Assembly: GCF_023150235.1 (NCBI RefSeq)
Contig: NZ_JAKLLH010000012.1
Location: 97,626 to 161,625 of the forward strand
DNA from: Azonexus sp.
GTDB taxonomy: Bacteria; Pseudomonadota; Gammaproteobacteria; Burkholderiales; Rhodocyclaceae
Direction of reading: 5' to 3'
DNA: 64,000 nucleotides
Shown: piece after piece, positions 36,837-46,792 of the stretch
Layout: the number at the start of each line of letters is the position of its first letter
How positions within the stretch are numbered: the first letter of the stretch is position 1
Program-made: the position numbers and the translations under genes
The notes under the pieces: generated by a model
Told to the model about the DNA's origin: nothing
The model's input: the letters and a program-made list of their open reading frames with translations, nothing else
Databases searched by the model: none

Positions 36837-38120
36837 TCAGAGCATTCCCAATTGACGCGGCAGCCAGAGGGACATATCGGGCCAGTAGGTGACGATGCCA
36901 AGGAAGACCAGCATCGAGAGCAGCCACGGCCAGACGGCGATGGTCAGCTCGGTAATCCCCATCTTGGTGATCCCGGAGGCGACGTAAAGGTTGAGGCCAA
37001 CCGGCGGATGGCACATCCCGACTTCCATATTGACCACCATCAGGATGCCGAAGTGCACCGGATGAATGCCCAGTGCCGTTGCCACCGGGAAGAGGATCGG
37101 CGCGAAGATCAGGACGATCGACGACGGTTCCATGAAGTTACCGGCGAGCAGCAGGATGACGTTGACCGCCAGCAGGAAGGTAATCATGCCCAGGCCGTTG
37201 CCCAGCATCCAGTCGGCCAGCGCCTGCGGAATGTTCTCGTTGGTCATGATGAACGAGAAGAGCACGGCGTTGGTGATGATGTAGAGCAGCATCGCCGACA
37301 TGTTGGCCGAGTTGAGCAGCACTTTCGGCACGTCCTTCAGGCCCATGTCCTTGTAGATGAACACGGCGACGATGAAGGCATAGACGGCGGACATCGCAGC
37401 GGCTTCGGTCGGGGTGAAGATGCCGGAGTAAATCCCGCCCATCACCACCACGATCAGGAACAGGCCCCAGATCGACTCGCGGAAGGTGCGCAGGCGCTCG
37501 GCCCACGACGCCTTGGGCTGACGCGGGTAATCGAACTTCTTGGCGCGGTACCAGGTCACGCCGCCCAAGGTGGCCGCCAGGGCCAGACCCGGAATCACGC
37601 CGGCCATGAACAGGGCGCCGACCGAGGTATTGGTCGCCACCGAGTACATCACCATCACGATCGACGGCGGAATCAGGATCCCGAGCGCGCCCGAGGTCGA
37701 GATCACGCCGGCACCGAAGCGGTTCGGGAAACCAGCCTTGACCATCGCCGGCAGCAGGATCGAGCCGATCGCCACCACCGTTGCCGGACTGGAGCCGGAA
37801 ACGGCCGCGAACAACGCGCAGGCAACCACCCCGGCCAGACCGAGACCGCCGTACCAGTGGCCGACCATCGAGGTCGCGAAGTTGATCATCCGTTTCGCCA
37901 CCCCGCCGTGGGTGAGGAAATTACCGGCGAGGATGAAGAACGGAATCGCCATGATTTCAAACTTCTCGATGCCGGTGAACAGCTTCAGCGCCACCGATTC
38001 GAGCGGCACCTGGGTCATGGTGAACAGGAAGGTCAGTACCGTGAGGCCGAGCGAAATCGAGATCGGCATGCCGGTCAGCATCAGCACGGCCAGGAGGCCG
38101 AAAATCACCAGGGCGTTCAT
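36837..38120 (-). CDS. dctM: TRAP dicarboxylate transporter large permease DctM
   Basis: A 427-residue integral membrane protein with about 12 segments, starting MNALVIFGLLAVLMLTGMPI, and with the family features AAVSGSSPATVVAIGSILLP, GALGILIPPSIVMVMY and FTPTEAAAMSAVYAF. It forms the Na+-driven translocation part of a C4-dicarboxylate TRAP system with DctQ and DctP. Its start overlaps the dctQ stop by four bases. Confidence 0.94.
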   Translation of the reverse strand: MNALVIFGLLAVLMLTGMPISISLGLTVLTFLFTMTQVPLESVALKLFTGIEKFEIMAIPFFILAGNFLTHGGVAKRMINFATSMVGHWYGGLGLAGVVACALFAAVSGSSPATVVAIGSILLPAMVKAGFPNRFGAGVISTSGALGILIPPSIVMVMYSVATNTSVGALFMAGVIPGLALAATLGGVTWYRAKKFDYPRQPKASWAERLRTFRESIWGLFLIVVVMGGIYSGIFTPTEAAAMSAVYAFIVAVFIYKDMGLKDVPKVLLNSANMSAMLLYIITNAVLFSFIMTNENIPQALADWMLGNGLGMITFLLAVNVILLLAGNFMEPSSIVLIFAPILFPVATALGIHPVHFGILMVVNMEVGMCHPPVGLNLYVASGITKMGITELTIAVWPWLLSMLVFLGIVTYWPDMSLWLPRQLGML

Positions 38121-38818
38121 TGCTGGCCTCCCTTCTTGTCATCAGCGCCAAGCGGCTTGTGCTTGAGGTCGTGCATGTGCAGGTTGTCGTCCATGTTGTA
38201 CGGGTTGGCCTCGACGTGCGCCATTTCTTCTTCCAGACCATCGACGTGGCCGTGGTCGTGATGCGGCAGTTCGCCGGTCTTGACGAAGCCCCAGGTGACC
38301 TGGAGGAAGCGGAAGCACATCAGCGAGGAGCCGAAGGGAATGGCGCAATAGACGATCCAGGTCGGCCATTCGAGGTCGGGCGTGATCGGCCCTTCGTACA
38401 ATTCCTCGCCGGCAATGCCGAGTGCGTTGAAGACCGCGTAGTGGGCGCCGTTTTCCCAGACGAAATGCGCCCCCAGCATGGCGACGATGCCGGTAAACGT
38501 GGCACCGGCGAGCAGGCCGAAAACGATGAACTTGCCGCGCATCCTGTCGTCCAGGCGGTTGATCAGGACGTCGACGCCGACGTGGATGCCGGTGCGCACA
38601 CCATAGGCAGCACCGAACTTGGCCATCCACACGAACATGATGATGCACAGTTCCTGCGCCCAGCCGACGTTGAGGCTGAGCAGCCAGTCCTGCAGGCCGG
38701 GAATGTCGTAACCCGACAGGTAACGGTGCATCACCGAAATGAAGATGATGATGGTCGCAGCGCCCATCAGGAAGGTGACCAGCAACTCTTCAAGGTGATT
38801 GAGTATGCGGTTGAACAT
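38117..38818 (-). CDS. dctQ: TRAP transporter small permease DctQ with His/Asp-rich tail
   Basis: 233 residues with four membrane helices (TFLMGAATIIIFISVMH; WAQELCIIMFVWMAKFGAA; FIVFGLLAGATFTGIVAML; a fourth near residue 160) as in DctQ. The cytoplasmic C-terminal ~45 residues (HHDHGHVDGLEEEM, then NLHMHDLKHK) are rich in His and acidic residues, unlike the short tails of most DctQ proteins. This could bind a metal. It lies 81 bp after dctP with a strong GC palindrome between. Confidence 0.9.
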   Translation of the reverse strand: MFNRILNHLEELLVTFLMGAATIIIFISVMHRYLSGYDIPGLQDWLLSLNVGWAQELCIIMFVWMAKFGAAYGVRTGIHVGVDVLINRLDDRMRGKFIVFGLLAGATFTGIVAMLGAHFVWENGAHYAVFNALGIAGEELYEGPITPDLEWPTWIVYCAIPFGSSLMCFRFLQVTWGFVKTGELPHHDHGHVDGLEEEMAHVEANPYNMDDNLHMHDLKHKPLGADDKKGGQQ

Positions 38819-38851
38819 TGGATTGATCCCCCATATTGTTTTTCAGGGAAG

Positions 38852-38873
38852 TCCGGGGGCCGCGGCCCCCGGA
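38852..38873. promoter_or_regulatory. GC-rich 22-bp palindrome between dctP and dctQ
   Basis: TCCGGGGGCCG followed by its exact reverse complement. No T tract follows, so it is more likely an mRNA-stabilising or partial attenuator hairpin that raises DctP over the membrane subunits, as in other TRAP and ABC operons. Confidence 0.65.
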
Positions 38874-38899
38874 TCGGCATTGCCCTGAACGGCGACGGC

Positions 38900-39904
38900 T
38901 TAGAGGCTGTCCGGCTTGAAACCGGTATCCTTATAGACGGCCTGGATCACATCCTTGCCAACGCGCCCTTCCATCTTCTGGTGCACCGGCACCAGTGCCT
39001 TCTTGAAGGCCAGACGCTCTTCCTTGGTCGGCGCATAGACGGTGGTCTTGCCGCTCTTCTTCACCGCTTCCAGCGCACTCTCGTTCTCGACCTTGGCGAT
39101 CTGGTTGGCGTAACGGGTAGACTCTTCCATCGCCTGCTCGAGCTGCTGACGGATGTCGGCCGGCAAGCCGTCCCAGAACTTCTTGTTGACGATGACGGCA
39201 TAGCCGAGATAACCATGATCGGTCAGCGTCAGGTGCTTTTGCACTTCATGCATCTTCTGGGTGTAGAGGTTGGAGATCGGGTTTTCGGTCCCGTCCACCA
39301 CGCCGGTCTGCAGCGCCTGGTAGACCTCGGAGAAGGCCATCTGCTGCGGCAGCGAACCGAGGGCGCGCATCTGCTCCTCAAGCACCTTGGACGACTGGAT
39401 ACGCATCTTCTTGCCCTTCAGGTCGGTCGGAACCTTGATCGGGTTGTTCGCGGAGAAGGACTTGAAACCGTTATCCCAGTAAGCCAGGCCGCGGATGCCC
39501 TTGGGTTCGAGCTTGGTCAGCAACTGCTTGCCGACGGCGCCGTTGGTGACTTTACGCAGGGCATCGTAGTCGCTGAAGATGAAGGGCAGGTCGAAGACTT
39601 CGAATTCCTTGACGCCGAGGGGGCCGAACTTGGCCAGCGACGGGGCCAGCATCTGGACGGCGCCCAATTGCAGCGCTTCCATTTCTTCCTTGTCCTTGTA
39701 CAGCGTCGAGTTGGCATAAACCTCGACCTTGACCTTGCCCTTGGTCAGTTCGCCCGCCTTCTTGGCGAACATGTCGGCGGCCTTGCCCTTGGGCGTATCG
39801 ACGGCGACGACGTGGCTGAACTTGATCACGATCGGCTGCTGGGCATAGGCACCCAGCGAAGCGGCACAGAAAAACAGGCCGGCCAGCAGCTTGGATACTT
39901 TCAT
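38900..39904 (-). CDS. dctP: TRAP transporter substrate-binding protein DctP
   Basis: A 334-residue periplasmic binding protein with signal peptide KLLAGLFFCAASLGAYAQQ. It has the TRAP-P pattern: VIKFSHVVAVDTPKGKAADM at the start, MRIQSSKVLEEQMRALGSLP with the conserved Arg that binds the substrate carboxylate, and QTGVVDGTENPISNLYTQKM. It delivers C4-dicarboxylates (succinate, fumarate, malate) to DctQM. A candidate DctR site (40002-40015) lies about 100 bp upstream. Strong GGAGGA-type ribosome site before ATG. Confidence 0.94.
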   Translation of the reverse strand: MKVSKLLAGLFFCAASLGAYAQQPIVIKFSHVVAVDTPKGKAADMFAKKAGELTKGKVKVEVYANSTLYKDKEEMEALQLGAVQMLAPSLAKFGPLGVKEFEVFDLPFIFSDYDALRKVTNGAVGKQLLTKLEPKGIRGLAYWDNGFKSFSANNPIKVPTDLKGKKMRIQSSKVLEEQMRALGSLPQQMAFSEVYQALQTGVVDGTENPISNLYTQKMHEVQKHLTLTDHGYLGYAVIVNKKFWDGLPADIRQQLEQAMEESTRYANQIAKVENESALEAVKKSGKTTVYAPTKEERLAFKKALVPVHQKMEGRVGKDVIQAVYKDTGFKPDSL

Positions 39905-40001
39905 GGTGTTCCTCCGGGAAAATGGACTTTGTTATTGCGTTACTAAACGTAATCGATTTACACGCGGGGCCAGTATCACCAAAGTAAGAGGCGAGGCGTA
40001 T

Positions 40002-40015
40002 TGTGGAAATCCACA
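40002..40015. promoter_or_regulatory. TGTGG-AAAT-CCACA site upstream of dctP (putative DctR operator)
   Basis: A perfect inverted repeat, TGTGGAAATCCACA, about 100 bp before the dctP start. The same motif occurs twice in the dctA/dctS intergenic region. The binding protein is inferred to be DctR. Confidence 0.65.
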
Positions 40016-40025
40016 GGTCGCGGCG

Positions 40026-40052
40026 AAAAAAAACCGCCGGACTGGCCGGCGG
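40026..40052 (-). terminator. Intrinsic terminator after dctA
   Basis: On the minus strand CCGCCGG (40052-40046) and CCGGCGG (40040-40034) arms are followed by eight T. A further perfect 18-bp palindrome GGCCCCCGATCGGGGGCC lies between it and dctA (40061-40078). Confidence 0.88.
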
Positions 40053-40101
40053 CGAAAAGCGGCCCCCGATCGGGGGCCACGGGGAGAACGCAAACTGTTT
40101 A

Positions 40102-41451
40102 TCAGTGGTGCTGCACCAGCGGACGCGGTGCATGCGGAATCGGCAGTTCCGGCGCATCGTCGAGCACCAGCTCGGGCCGCTCGGCTTCATCGGCGGTCTC
40201 GTCATTGAGGACGGCCTCGAGTTTTTCGCTATCCAGCGCCTTGCACCACTTGGCAACCACCAGCGTGGCGACACTGTTGCCGATGAAATTGGTCAGCGCC
40301 CGCGCTTCGGACATGAAGCGGTCGATACCGAGAATCAGCGCCAGGCCGGCAACCGGAACAGTACCGACGGCCGAGAGTGTCGCCGCCAGCACGATGAAGC
40401 CGGAACCGGTCACGCCAGCAGCGCCCTTCGAGGTGAGGAGGAGGATGAGCAGCAGGGTGATCTGCTGGCCGATATCCATCGGCGTATTGGTGGCCTGGGC
40501 GATGAAGACGGCAGCCATGGTCAGATAGATCGAGGTTCCGTCAAGATTGAACGAGTAACCGGTTGGCACCACCAGGCCGACCACCGACTTCTGGGCACCG
40601 GCATTTTCCATCTTGGCCATCAGGCGCGGCAGCGCCGATTCGGACGACGAAGTACCGAGCACCAGGAACAGCTCTTCCTTGATGTACTTGATCAGCTTGA
40701 CGATCGAGAAGCCGTGAATCCTGGCAATCAAACCAAGCACGCCAAAGATGAAAATCAGGCAGGTCAGGTAGAACGCCCCCATCAGGCTCGCCAGCTGCGC
40801 CAGGCTGCCGACACCATGCTTGCCGATGGTATAGGCCATGGCGCCGAAGGCACCGATCGGAGCGACTTTCATGATCACGCCGACGATACCGAACAGCACG
40901 TGCGACAGTTTTTCGATCAGCTCGAACACCGGCTTGCCGCGCTCGCCGAAGGCATTCATCGCATAGCCGAAGAGGATCGAGAAGAAGAGCACCTGCAGCA
41001 TGTCGCCCTTGGCAAAGGCATCGACGACGCTGGTCGGAATCACGTTCATCAGGAAGTCGACCGTGGTTTGCATCTTGCCGGTACCGACGTACTTGTCGAT
41101 ACCCTTGGTGTCGAGCGTGCTGGCATCGACATTCATGCCCGCTCCCGGCTGCCAGACGTTGACCACGATCAGGCCGATCACCAGGGCGATGGAACTGACG
41201 ACCTCGAAGTAGAGCACGGCATAGCCCCCCGTCTTGCCGACCTTCTTCATGTCTTCCATGCCGGCGATGCCGACGACGATGGTGCAGAAGATGATCGGGG
41301 CGATGATCATCTTGATCAGCTTGATGAAGGCATCACCCAGCGGCTTCATCGCCGCGCCGGTCTCGGGGTGGAAATGACCGAGAAGAACGCCGACGGCAAT
41401 TGCCACCAGCACCTGTACGTACAAACTGCCAAATATCGATTTCCTGCTCAT
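40102..41451 (-). CDS. dctA: C4-dicarboxylate/proton symporter DctA
   Basis: A 449-residue member of the dicarboxylate/amino acid:cation symporter family. [20 protein letters not shown] is the usual DctA start; a long upstream frame to 41646 passes through the regulatory region and is rejected. Features: [20 protein letters not shown] near residue 45, [17 protein letters not shown] (serine-rich re-entrant loop), and [15 protein letters not shown] plus [19 protein letters not shown] in the substrate site. It imports succinate, fumarate and malate aerobically. It is divergent from dctS and shares its upstream region with two DctR-like sites. Confidence 0.95.
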   Translation of the reverse strand: MSRKSIFGSLYVQVLVAIAVGVLLGHFHPETGAAMKPLGDAFIKLIKMIIAPIIFCTIVVGIAGMEDMKKVGKTGGYAVLYFEVVSSIALVIGLIVVNVWQPGAGMNVDASTLDTKGIDKYVGTGKMQTTVDFLMNVIPTSVVDAFAKGDMLQVLFFSILFGYAMNAFGERGKPVFELIEKLSHVLFGIVGVIMKVAPIGAFGAMAYTIGKHGVGSLAQLASLMGAFYLTCLIFIFGVLGLIARIHGFSIVKLIKYIKEELFLVLGTSSSESALPRLMAKMENAGAQKSVVGLVVPTGYSFNLDGTSIYLTMAAVFIAQATNTPMDIGQQITLLLILLLTSKGAAGVTGSGFIVLAATLSAVGTVPVAGLALILGIDRFMSEARALTNFIGNSVATLVVAKWCKALDSEKLEAVLNDETADEAERPELVLDDAPELPIPHAPRPLVQHH

Positions 41452-41544
41452 GTGTCCCGCTCCGTGGTTCATTGTCATGCTCGGGATCGCAGACGATCCC
41501 CTCCGCGGGGGCGCAGTATCGGCCGATGCCAGGGGGCGGGCCAT

Positions 41545-41558
41545 TGTGGATTTCCGCA
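41545..41558. promoter_or_regulatory. TGTGG-ATTT-CCGCA site in dctA/dctS region
   Basis: A near-perfect copy of the motif seen before dctP (one mismatch in the arms), about 100 bp before the dctA start and about 60 bp before dctS. Confidence 0.6.
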
Positions 41559-41559
41559 T

Positions 41560-41573
41560 TGTGGCTATCCACA
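41560..41573. promoter_or_regulatory. TGTGG-CTAT-CCACA site in dctA/dctS region
   Basis: A second copy 15 bp from the first. The symmetry extends to CATTGTGG-CTAT-CCACAATG (8-bp arms, 41557-41576). Confidence 0.65.
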
Positions 41574-41615
41574 ATGGCCCCCGGAGGCATTTCCTGTTGT
41601 TGTACCATCCGTCGC

Positions 41616-43628
41616 ATGCCTCCCCTCGCCCCCTTGCCACCGACACTCGAACAAACCCTGGGCGGACTCCAGACCCGCCGGATGCGCTGGTTGCTGGCGG
41701 TACCCAAGCTCGGCATCGTCCTGCTGCTGCTGGCGCTCTTCTCCCTGCTCTGGCTGCTGCATCACAACGAGATCGAGGAAGAACGCAACGCCCTGATCAA
41801 GGATGTGCTTTGGCTGGAGCAGAATCTCCGCTTTCACTTCGATGGCGCCGAGGAGCAGTTACAGCAACTGGCGAGCGACATTGCCGGGGGACATGCCGGC
41901 AAACCCCAGTTCCGCTTGCGTGCCGCCCATCTGCTCAAGAACATGCCGGAAGTGGGCCAGCTACTCTGGCTCGACGACCGCCAGTCGATCGTCGCCGCCG
42001 AGCCCACCGCCCGACTGCCGGACGAGGAACTCGCCCCGCTCGGCCCAACGGCGACCAGCCGGGGCATCGATACCGCGCGACGCTTCGGGAAACCGGTCTA
42101 TGGCGAATTCTTCCTCAACAGCGCCCAGCAGGCACTGAACGAGCTGCTGGTGCCGATCCACAAACAGGGCCAACCGCAGGGCATGCTGATTGCCGTCTTC
42201 AACCTCGAACAATTGCTGTCCAGCCAGGTTCCGTGGTGGTTCACCGAAAAGTACAAGGTGGACATCATCGATGGCGACGACAAGGTACTGGCGGTCAAGA
42301 CCCGCATCGAGCAAACCGGGGGACAAAGCTACGAAATTCCGCTCGAACCCCCCGGCCACGGCCTGAAATTGCGCGTTACCGGCTATCGCAGCCAGGAAAA
42401 CACCTTGCAGCGCCTGCTGGTGGTGGCGATCATCATTCTTGCCATTGGCGTTTTCTGGAGCCTGTGGCTGGTCCGCGAACTGATGCAGAAACGCAGCCAG
42501 GCCGAAGAGGCACTGCGCGCCGAACATGCGTTCCGCACTTCGATGGAAGACTCGCTGACCGTTGGCATGCGCGCCCGCGACCTGGAAGGCAAGGTCATCT
42601 ACGTCAATCCCGCCTTCTGCAAGATGACCGGTTTTGCCAGCGAGGAGCTGGTCGGGCAACAGCCACCGATGCCCTACTGGGTTCCCGAACAGATCGACGA
42701 AACCTTCGCCATGCACCAGGCGGTCCTCGCCGGCAGGGCGCCGCCGGACGGCTTTGAAATGATGTTCCGGCGAAAGAACGAGGAGCGCTTCCATGCCCTG
42801 GTCTATGAAGCCCGCTTGATCGACGGCCATGGCCAGCACATCGGCTGGATGGCCTCGGTCCTCGACATCACCGAGCGCAAACATGCCGAAGACCTGGCGC
42901 GTCAGCAGCAGGAACAGCTCCAGTTCACCGCCCGCCTGGTGACCATGGGTGAAATGGCCTCGACGCTGGCGCACGAGCTGAACCAGCCCCTGGCCGCGAT
43001 TGCCAGCTACAACTCCGGCTGCCTCAATCTGCTGACCCATGCCAGTGCCGACCCGAGGGAACTCAAGCCGGTATTGGAAAAAATCGGCCTCCAGGCCCAG
43101 CGGGCCGGCAAGATCATCCGCCGTGTCCATGATTTCGTGCGCAAGAGCGAACCGCGCCGCGCACCCTGCGACCTGCGCGAGGTCGTCGAGGATTGTCTCG
43201 GTTTCGTCGAGGCCGAGGCACGCAAGCGCCGCATCCGCCTCTCCTGCCGGCAACCGGAAACCCTGCCCCTGATTCCAGCCGACCGCCTGATGCTGGAACA
43301 GGTGCTGCTCAACCTGTTGCGCAATGGCATGGAGGCCATGAGCGACACCCCGGAGGCCTTGCGCCGCCTGGAAATCACGGTCGACTGCGGAAAAAGCGAA
43401 ATTTGCCTGGGCGTTGCCGACCAGGGCAGTGGCATCGCGCCGGAAATCCGCGAGCGCATGTTCACCGCCTTTTTCACCACCAAGGCGGAAGGCATGGGCA
43501 TCGGCCTGTCGATCTGCCGCTCGATTATCGAATTCCACCGTGGGCGCCTCTGGGCCGAAGACAATCCCCGTTCCGAAAGCGGAACGGGTACGATATTCAC
43601 CTTCTCGCTCCCTCTCGCTGCCGACTGA
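41616..43628 (+). CDS. dctS: C4-dicarboxylate sensor histidine kinase DctS
   Basis: 670 residues. Membrane helix 1 (about 28-48, [18 protein letters not shown]), a periplasmic sensor (about 50-265), helix 2 (about 270-287), a PAS domain (about 305-425), then a DHp region with [19 protein letters not shown] (phospho-His near residue 455) and HATPase with [26 protein letters not shown] and [13 protein letters not shown]. This matches DctS/FixL-like kinases. I use the ATG at 41616, after the operator region; the longer frame to 41400 overlaps dctA. It lies 9 bp before dctR. Confidence 0.9.
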   Translation: MPPLAPLPPTLEQTLGGLQTRRMRWLLAVPKLGIVLLLLALFSLLWLLHHNEIEEERNALIKDVLWLEQNLRFHFDGAEEQLQQLASDIAGGHAGKPQFRLRAAHLLKNMPEVGQLLWLDDRQSIVAAEPTARLPDEELAPLGPTATSRGIDTARRFGKPVYGEFFLNSAQQALNELLVPIHKQGQPQGMLIAVFNLEQLLSSQVPWWFTEKYKVDIIDGDDKVLAVKTRIEQTGGQSYEIPLEPPGHGLKLRVTGYRSQENTLQRLLVVAIIILAIGVFWSLWLVRELMQKRSQAEEALRAEHAFRTSMEDSLTVGMRARDLEGKVIYVNPAFCKMTGFASEELVGQQPPMPYWVPEQIDETFAMHQAVLAGRAPPDGFEMMFRRKNEERFHALVYEARLIDGHGQHIGWMASVLDITERKHAEDLARQQQEQLQFTARLVTMGEMASTLAHELNQPLAAIASYNSGCLNLLTHASADPRELKPVLEKIGLQAQRAGKIIRRVHDFVRKSEPRRAPCDLREVVEDCLGFVEAEARKRRIRLSCRQPETLPLIPADRLMLEQVLLNLLRNGMEAMSDTPEALRRLEITVDCGKSEICLGVADQGSGIAPEIRERMFTAFFTTKAEGMGIGLSICRSIIEFHRGRLWAEDNPRSESGTGTIFTFSLPLAAD

Positions 43629-43637
43629 TCTCCGCCC

Positions 43638-44240
43638 ATGAGTTCCGCCTGTGTTCATATTGTCGACGACGACGAAGCCATCCGCGATGCCTTGGCCTGG
43701 ATGCTCAAGTCGCACGCCCTCCCCAGCCGCAGCTACGAATCGGCCGAATATTTCCTGGCTTCCTGGTCACCCGAACTCGCCGGTTGCGCCGTGATGGACA
43801 TGCGCATGTCGGGAATGACCGGTTTCGACTGCTTCGAGGAACTCCTGGTACGCGACTCGACCCTGCCGGTGATTTTCCTGACCGGGCACGGCGATGTCCC
43901 CCTGGCCGTCGCCACCCTGAAGAAAGGTGCTTTCGATTTCTTTGAAAAACCCTTCGACGACGCGGCCCTGATTACGCGCATCCAGGAAGCGCTCGCTGCC
44001 GATGCCAGCCGGCGGGCCGCCGAGGCCAGCGTGGATTCGGTCCGCTGCCGCCTGGCCAATCTCACCGCGCGCGAACGCCAGATCATGGAGCTGGTCCTCG
44101 CTGGCAAGTTCAACAAGGTGATTGCCGACGAGTTGAAGATCAGTATGCGCACGGTCGAGGTTCACCGCGCCAACCTGTTCGACAAGATGCAGGTAAAGAC
44201 GGCTGTCGAACTAGCCAATCTGCTCAAGGGCAAGGCCTGA
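43638..44240 (+). CDS. dctR: FixJ/LuxR-type response regulator DctR
   Basis: 200 residues: receiver domain with HIVDDDEAI, phospho-Asp at D54-55 (VMDMRMSGMTG), LTGHGDVPLAV and FEKPF; then a LuxR-type helix-turn-helix (LTARERQIMELVLAG and ISMRTVEVHRANLF). It belongs to the FixJ class that pairs with DctS-like kinases to activate dctPQM/dctA. The TGTGG-N4-CCACA motifs are its likely targets. Its stop overlaps the siaA start by one base (TGATG). Confidence 0.92.
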   Translation: MSSACVHIVDDDEAIRDALAWMLKSHALPSRSYESAEYFLASWSPELAGCAVMDMRMSGMTGFDCFEELLVRDSTLPVIFLTGHGDVPLAVATLKKGAFDFFEKPFDDAALITRIQEALAADASRRAAEASVDSVRCRLANLTARERQIMELVLAGKFNKVIADELKISMRTVEVHRANLFDKMQVKTAVELANLLKGKA

Positions 44241-46207
44241 TGACCAGCGGTCTGCGCCTTCGGACGGCCTTGCTCCTGCTGTCGATCACCCTGCTGCTGG
44301 CCGGCATTGCAAGCCAGATCGGGAAACAGTCGCTCGATACCCTGCGCCACGACCTGGGGTCGGCGCTGGTCCGCGATCACGCCCGCGTCGTACAGCAGAG
44401 GATACAAAGCCGTATCGGCCTCGAACTCGCTCTGGCGCAACGCCTCGCGGCCTCCTCGACCCTGCGCGCATGGTTGCAGGACGAGGACGATCGCCAACGC
44501 CGGGCGTCCTTCACGGCCGAAGCCGAGGGCTTCCGCCAGGCTTTCACCGGCCGCGGCTATTTCGTCGCCAGCGAGCGTCGGCGCGACTTCCATTACGCCG
44601 ACGAAAAAACAGCCGGCCGCCTGGTTCACGGCTATCGCCTGCAGGAAGACAAACCGGATAACGCCTGGTATTTCACCACCGTGCGCCAGCCGCACGGCTA
44701 CTGGATCAACGTGGACTTCGACCAGGCCCTCAAGGTAACGAATGTCTGGATCAACGCCGTCGCACGAACCGGCGACGACCGGGTTCTCGGCGTCGTCGGA
44801 ACCGGGATCGATCTCGCCACCTTTCTCAAGGAAATGCTGAGCAGCCAGGAAGCGGGCATCACGACCATGATCGTCGACCGTGAGGGAAACATCGTCGCCC
44901 ACCCCGACACCTCGCGCATGCAGTTCGACCTCGCTTCGGCCAAGGACAGCGAAAAGAATATCCACGCCCTCCTCGATGCCTCCGGCAGCGTGCTCCTGCG
45001 CGATCTTTTCAGCCGCAGCGAACTGCAGGAGACCGCATCGACCTTTGCCCTGAATTTCGAGGGAGAGACGCGCCTGCTGGCTCATGCCGGCATTCCCGGC
45101 CTGGGCTGGAACGTGATTACCGTGCTCGACACCGAGCACAGCAGCCTGCTGGCGCCGGAGCGCATCAGCGAGATACTGCTCGCGGCCGGTTTGCTGCTGG
45201 CCGTGCTGCTGATCGCCAGTACCCTGGGGGTGGACAGCCTGATCATCCGCCCCCTGCTCCACCTGACCGAGTCTGCCCGCAGCATTGCCGCCGGCAGCTA
45301 TGACATCCGCCTTGAATCGCAACGCAGCGACGAACTCGGCGAACTGACCCGCGCTTTCGATCACATGGCGGCACAGGTACGCGCCCACGCGCTCAGGCTG
45401 GAACAGCAGGTCGCCGAAAGAACGGCGGCGCTGAGCGCGGCCCACGGCAAGCTGACCGATAGCGTCCGCTACGCCAGCCTGATCCAGAGCGCGATCCTGC
45501 CGGATGCTTCCCTGAACGAACGATTCCCCGAACGGCATTTCGTGCTGTGGCAGCCGCGCGACATGGTCGGTGGCGACCTCTACTTTCACCGCAGCGGCGC
45601 GCAAGGCGAATTACTCGGCGTCATCGACTGCGCCGGACATGGCGTTCCCGGCGCCTGCATGACGATGATCGCCCACGCCGCCCTGGAAACAGCCCTGGCG
45701 GACACGCCCTGGGAGGCCCCGGAAAAGATATTGCAACGCATGGATGCCATCGTTCGCCGCGTACTGCCGCAGGAAGCGACACGACAGCAACTGGCGACCA
45801 GCATCGAGATCGGCCTCTGCCACCTCGCCCCCGGCGGTGACTGCCTGAGCTTTTCGGGCGCAAGAATCCCGCTGCTCTGGCGCGACAGCGAGGGCATTCA
45901 TCGCGTTCGCGGCGACAGACGGGCACTCAACGACCGCAAGCCTGGGAATTTCAGCCGCCAGCAGCTGCCGCTCCAGCCCGGGCAGACCTTTTACCTGAGC
46001 ACGGACGGGCTGCTCGATCAGACCGGGGGCGAAAAGGGATACGCTTTCGGACAATCGCGTCTCGAAGCCTGGATCGTCGAACAGGGCGAGCACGAGCTGG
46101 CCGAACAGCGCCAGAGCCTGCTCGACACTCTGGAAACCTATCGCGCGGGCCAGGTGCAGCGGGACGACATCGTCGTGCTCGCCTTCCGTCCAACCCGCCC
46201 TGCTTAG
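44240..46207 (+). CDS. siaA: SiaA-type membrane PP2C phosphatase
   Basis: 655 residues. Membrane helix 1 (about 7-25), a large periplasmic dCache-like sensor (about 30-305; YWINVDFDQALKVTNVWINA, TMIVDREGNIVAHP), helix 2 (about 313-335), HAMP (about 337-390), and a SpoIIE/PP2C phosphatase domain (about 425-655) with RDMVGGDLYF, GVIDCAGHGVPGAC, YLSTDGLLDQTGG and RDDIVVLAF carrying the metal-binding acids. In P. aeruginosa SiaA dephosphorylates SiaC to switch on SiaD. It is translationally coupled to dctR, an unusual link. Confidence 0.88.
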   Translation: MTSGLRLRTALLLLSITLLLAGIASQIGKQSLDTLRHDLGSALVRDHARVVQQRIQSRIGLELALAQRLAASSTLRAWLQDEDDRQRRASFTAEAEGFRQAFTGRGYFVASERRRDFHYADEKTAGRLVHGYRLQEDKPDNAWYFTTVRQPHGYWINVDFDQALKVTNVWINAVARTGDDRVLGVVGTGIDLATFLKEMLSSQEAGITTMIVDREGNIVAHPDTSRMQFDLASAKDSEKNIHALLDASGSVLLRDLFSRSELQETASTFALNFEGETRLLAHAGIPGLGWNVITVLDTEHSSLLAPERISEILLAAGLLLAVLLIASTLGVDSLIIRPLLHLTESARSIAAGSYDIRLESQRSDELGELTRAFDHMAAQVRAHALRLEQQVAERTAALSAAHGKLTDSVRYASLIQSAILPDASLNERFPERHFVLWQPRDMVGGDLYFHRSGAQGELLGVIDCAGHGVPGACMTMIAHAALETALADTPWEAPEKILQRMDAIVRRVLPQEATRQQLATSIEIGLCHLAPGGDCLSFSGARIPLLWRDSEGIHRVRGDRRALNDRKPGNFSRQQLPLQPGQTFYLSTDGLLDQTGGEKGYAFGQSRLEAWIVEQGEHELAEQRQSLLDTLETYRAGQVQRDDIVVLAFRPTRPA

Positions 46208-46228
46208 CATTCATCATCGGAGGCCAAC

Positions 46229-46783
46229 GTGCCGCATCCTTCCCCCGCCCCGCTTGAACCCGATCTGGACCAGTTGCGGACAAGCCTCAGCCGCCAGAAC
46301 ATCCTGCTGTGTTTCAATGGCCCGATCACGGCACCGCTGATCGAGGAAATCGGCACGGCGCTGCGCAAGCACATGGAAAGCATCGATGAATCGCCCTCGG
46401 CGGTCTCGGATGTTTTTTCGGTTTACATCGAAATGGCACAGAACATCCGCCGCTATGCCCATGTCCGCGGCTACGAAAGCGAGGCGGCGACGATGCTCAT
46501 TTCGCGCAATAGCGAAGGCCGCTATGTCATTTGTGCAGCGAATATCGTTGACGATGGCGACGGAAAAGCACTGGTCAAACGTATTGACGCTCTGGGAGAA
46601 TTGGACAAAGTGGCGCTGAAAGCGGCTTTCAAGGCTCAGTTGCGGATGCCGCGCGAATCCTTGAACGCCAGTGCCGGACTTGGCCTGATCGACATGGCGC
46701 GCAAGGCCGGCGAGGCTTTGCAGTGCAGCCTGTTGCCGCAACCCTGCGGCCGCTTCCTCTTCAGCCTGCGGGTGGTGCTCTGA
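46229..46783 (+). CDS. siaB: SiaB-type kinase of the SiaABCD module
   Basis: 184 residues in the SiaB family: an HATPase-like fold with DVFSVYIEMAQNIRRYA (N-box-like E/N) near residue 65-80 and a Gly-rich ASAGLGLIDMARKAGEA segment near residue 145. SiaB phosphorylates SiaC and so opposes SiaA. It lies 21 bp after siaA and 9 bp before siaC. Confidence 0.85.
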   Translation: MPHPSPAPLEPDLDQLRTSLSRQNILLCFNGPITAPLIEEIGTALRKHMESIDESPSAVSDVFSVYIEMAQNIRRYAHVRGYESEAATMLISRNSEGRYVICAANIVDDGDGKALVKRIDALGELDKVALKAAFKAQLRMPRESLNASAGLGLIDMARKAGEALQCSLLPQPCGRFLFSLRVVL

Positions 46784-46792
46784 GTCAAAAAA

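Noticed and set aside
41452-41646. N-terminal extension of DctA by 65 residues
   Set aside because: It would translate the regulatory region with the putative DctR sites; DctA proteins start near [10 protein letters not shown].
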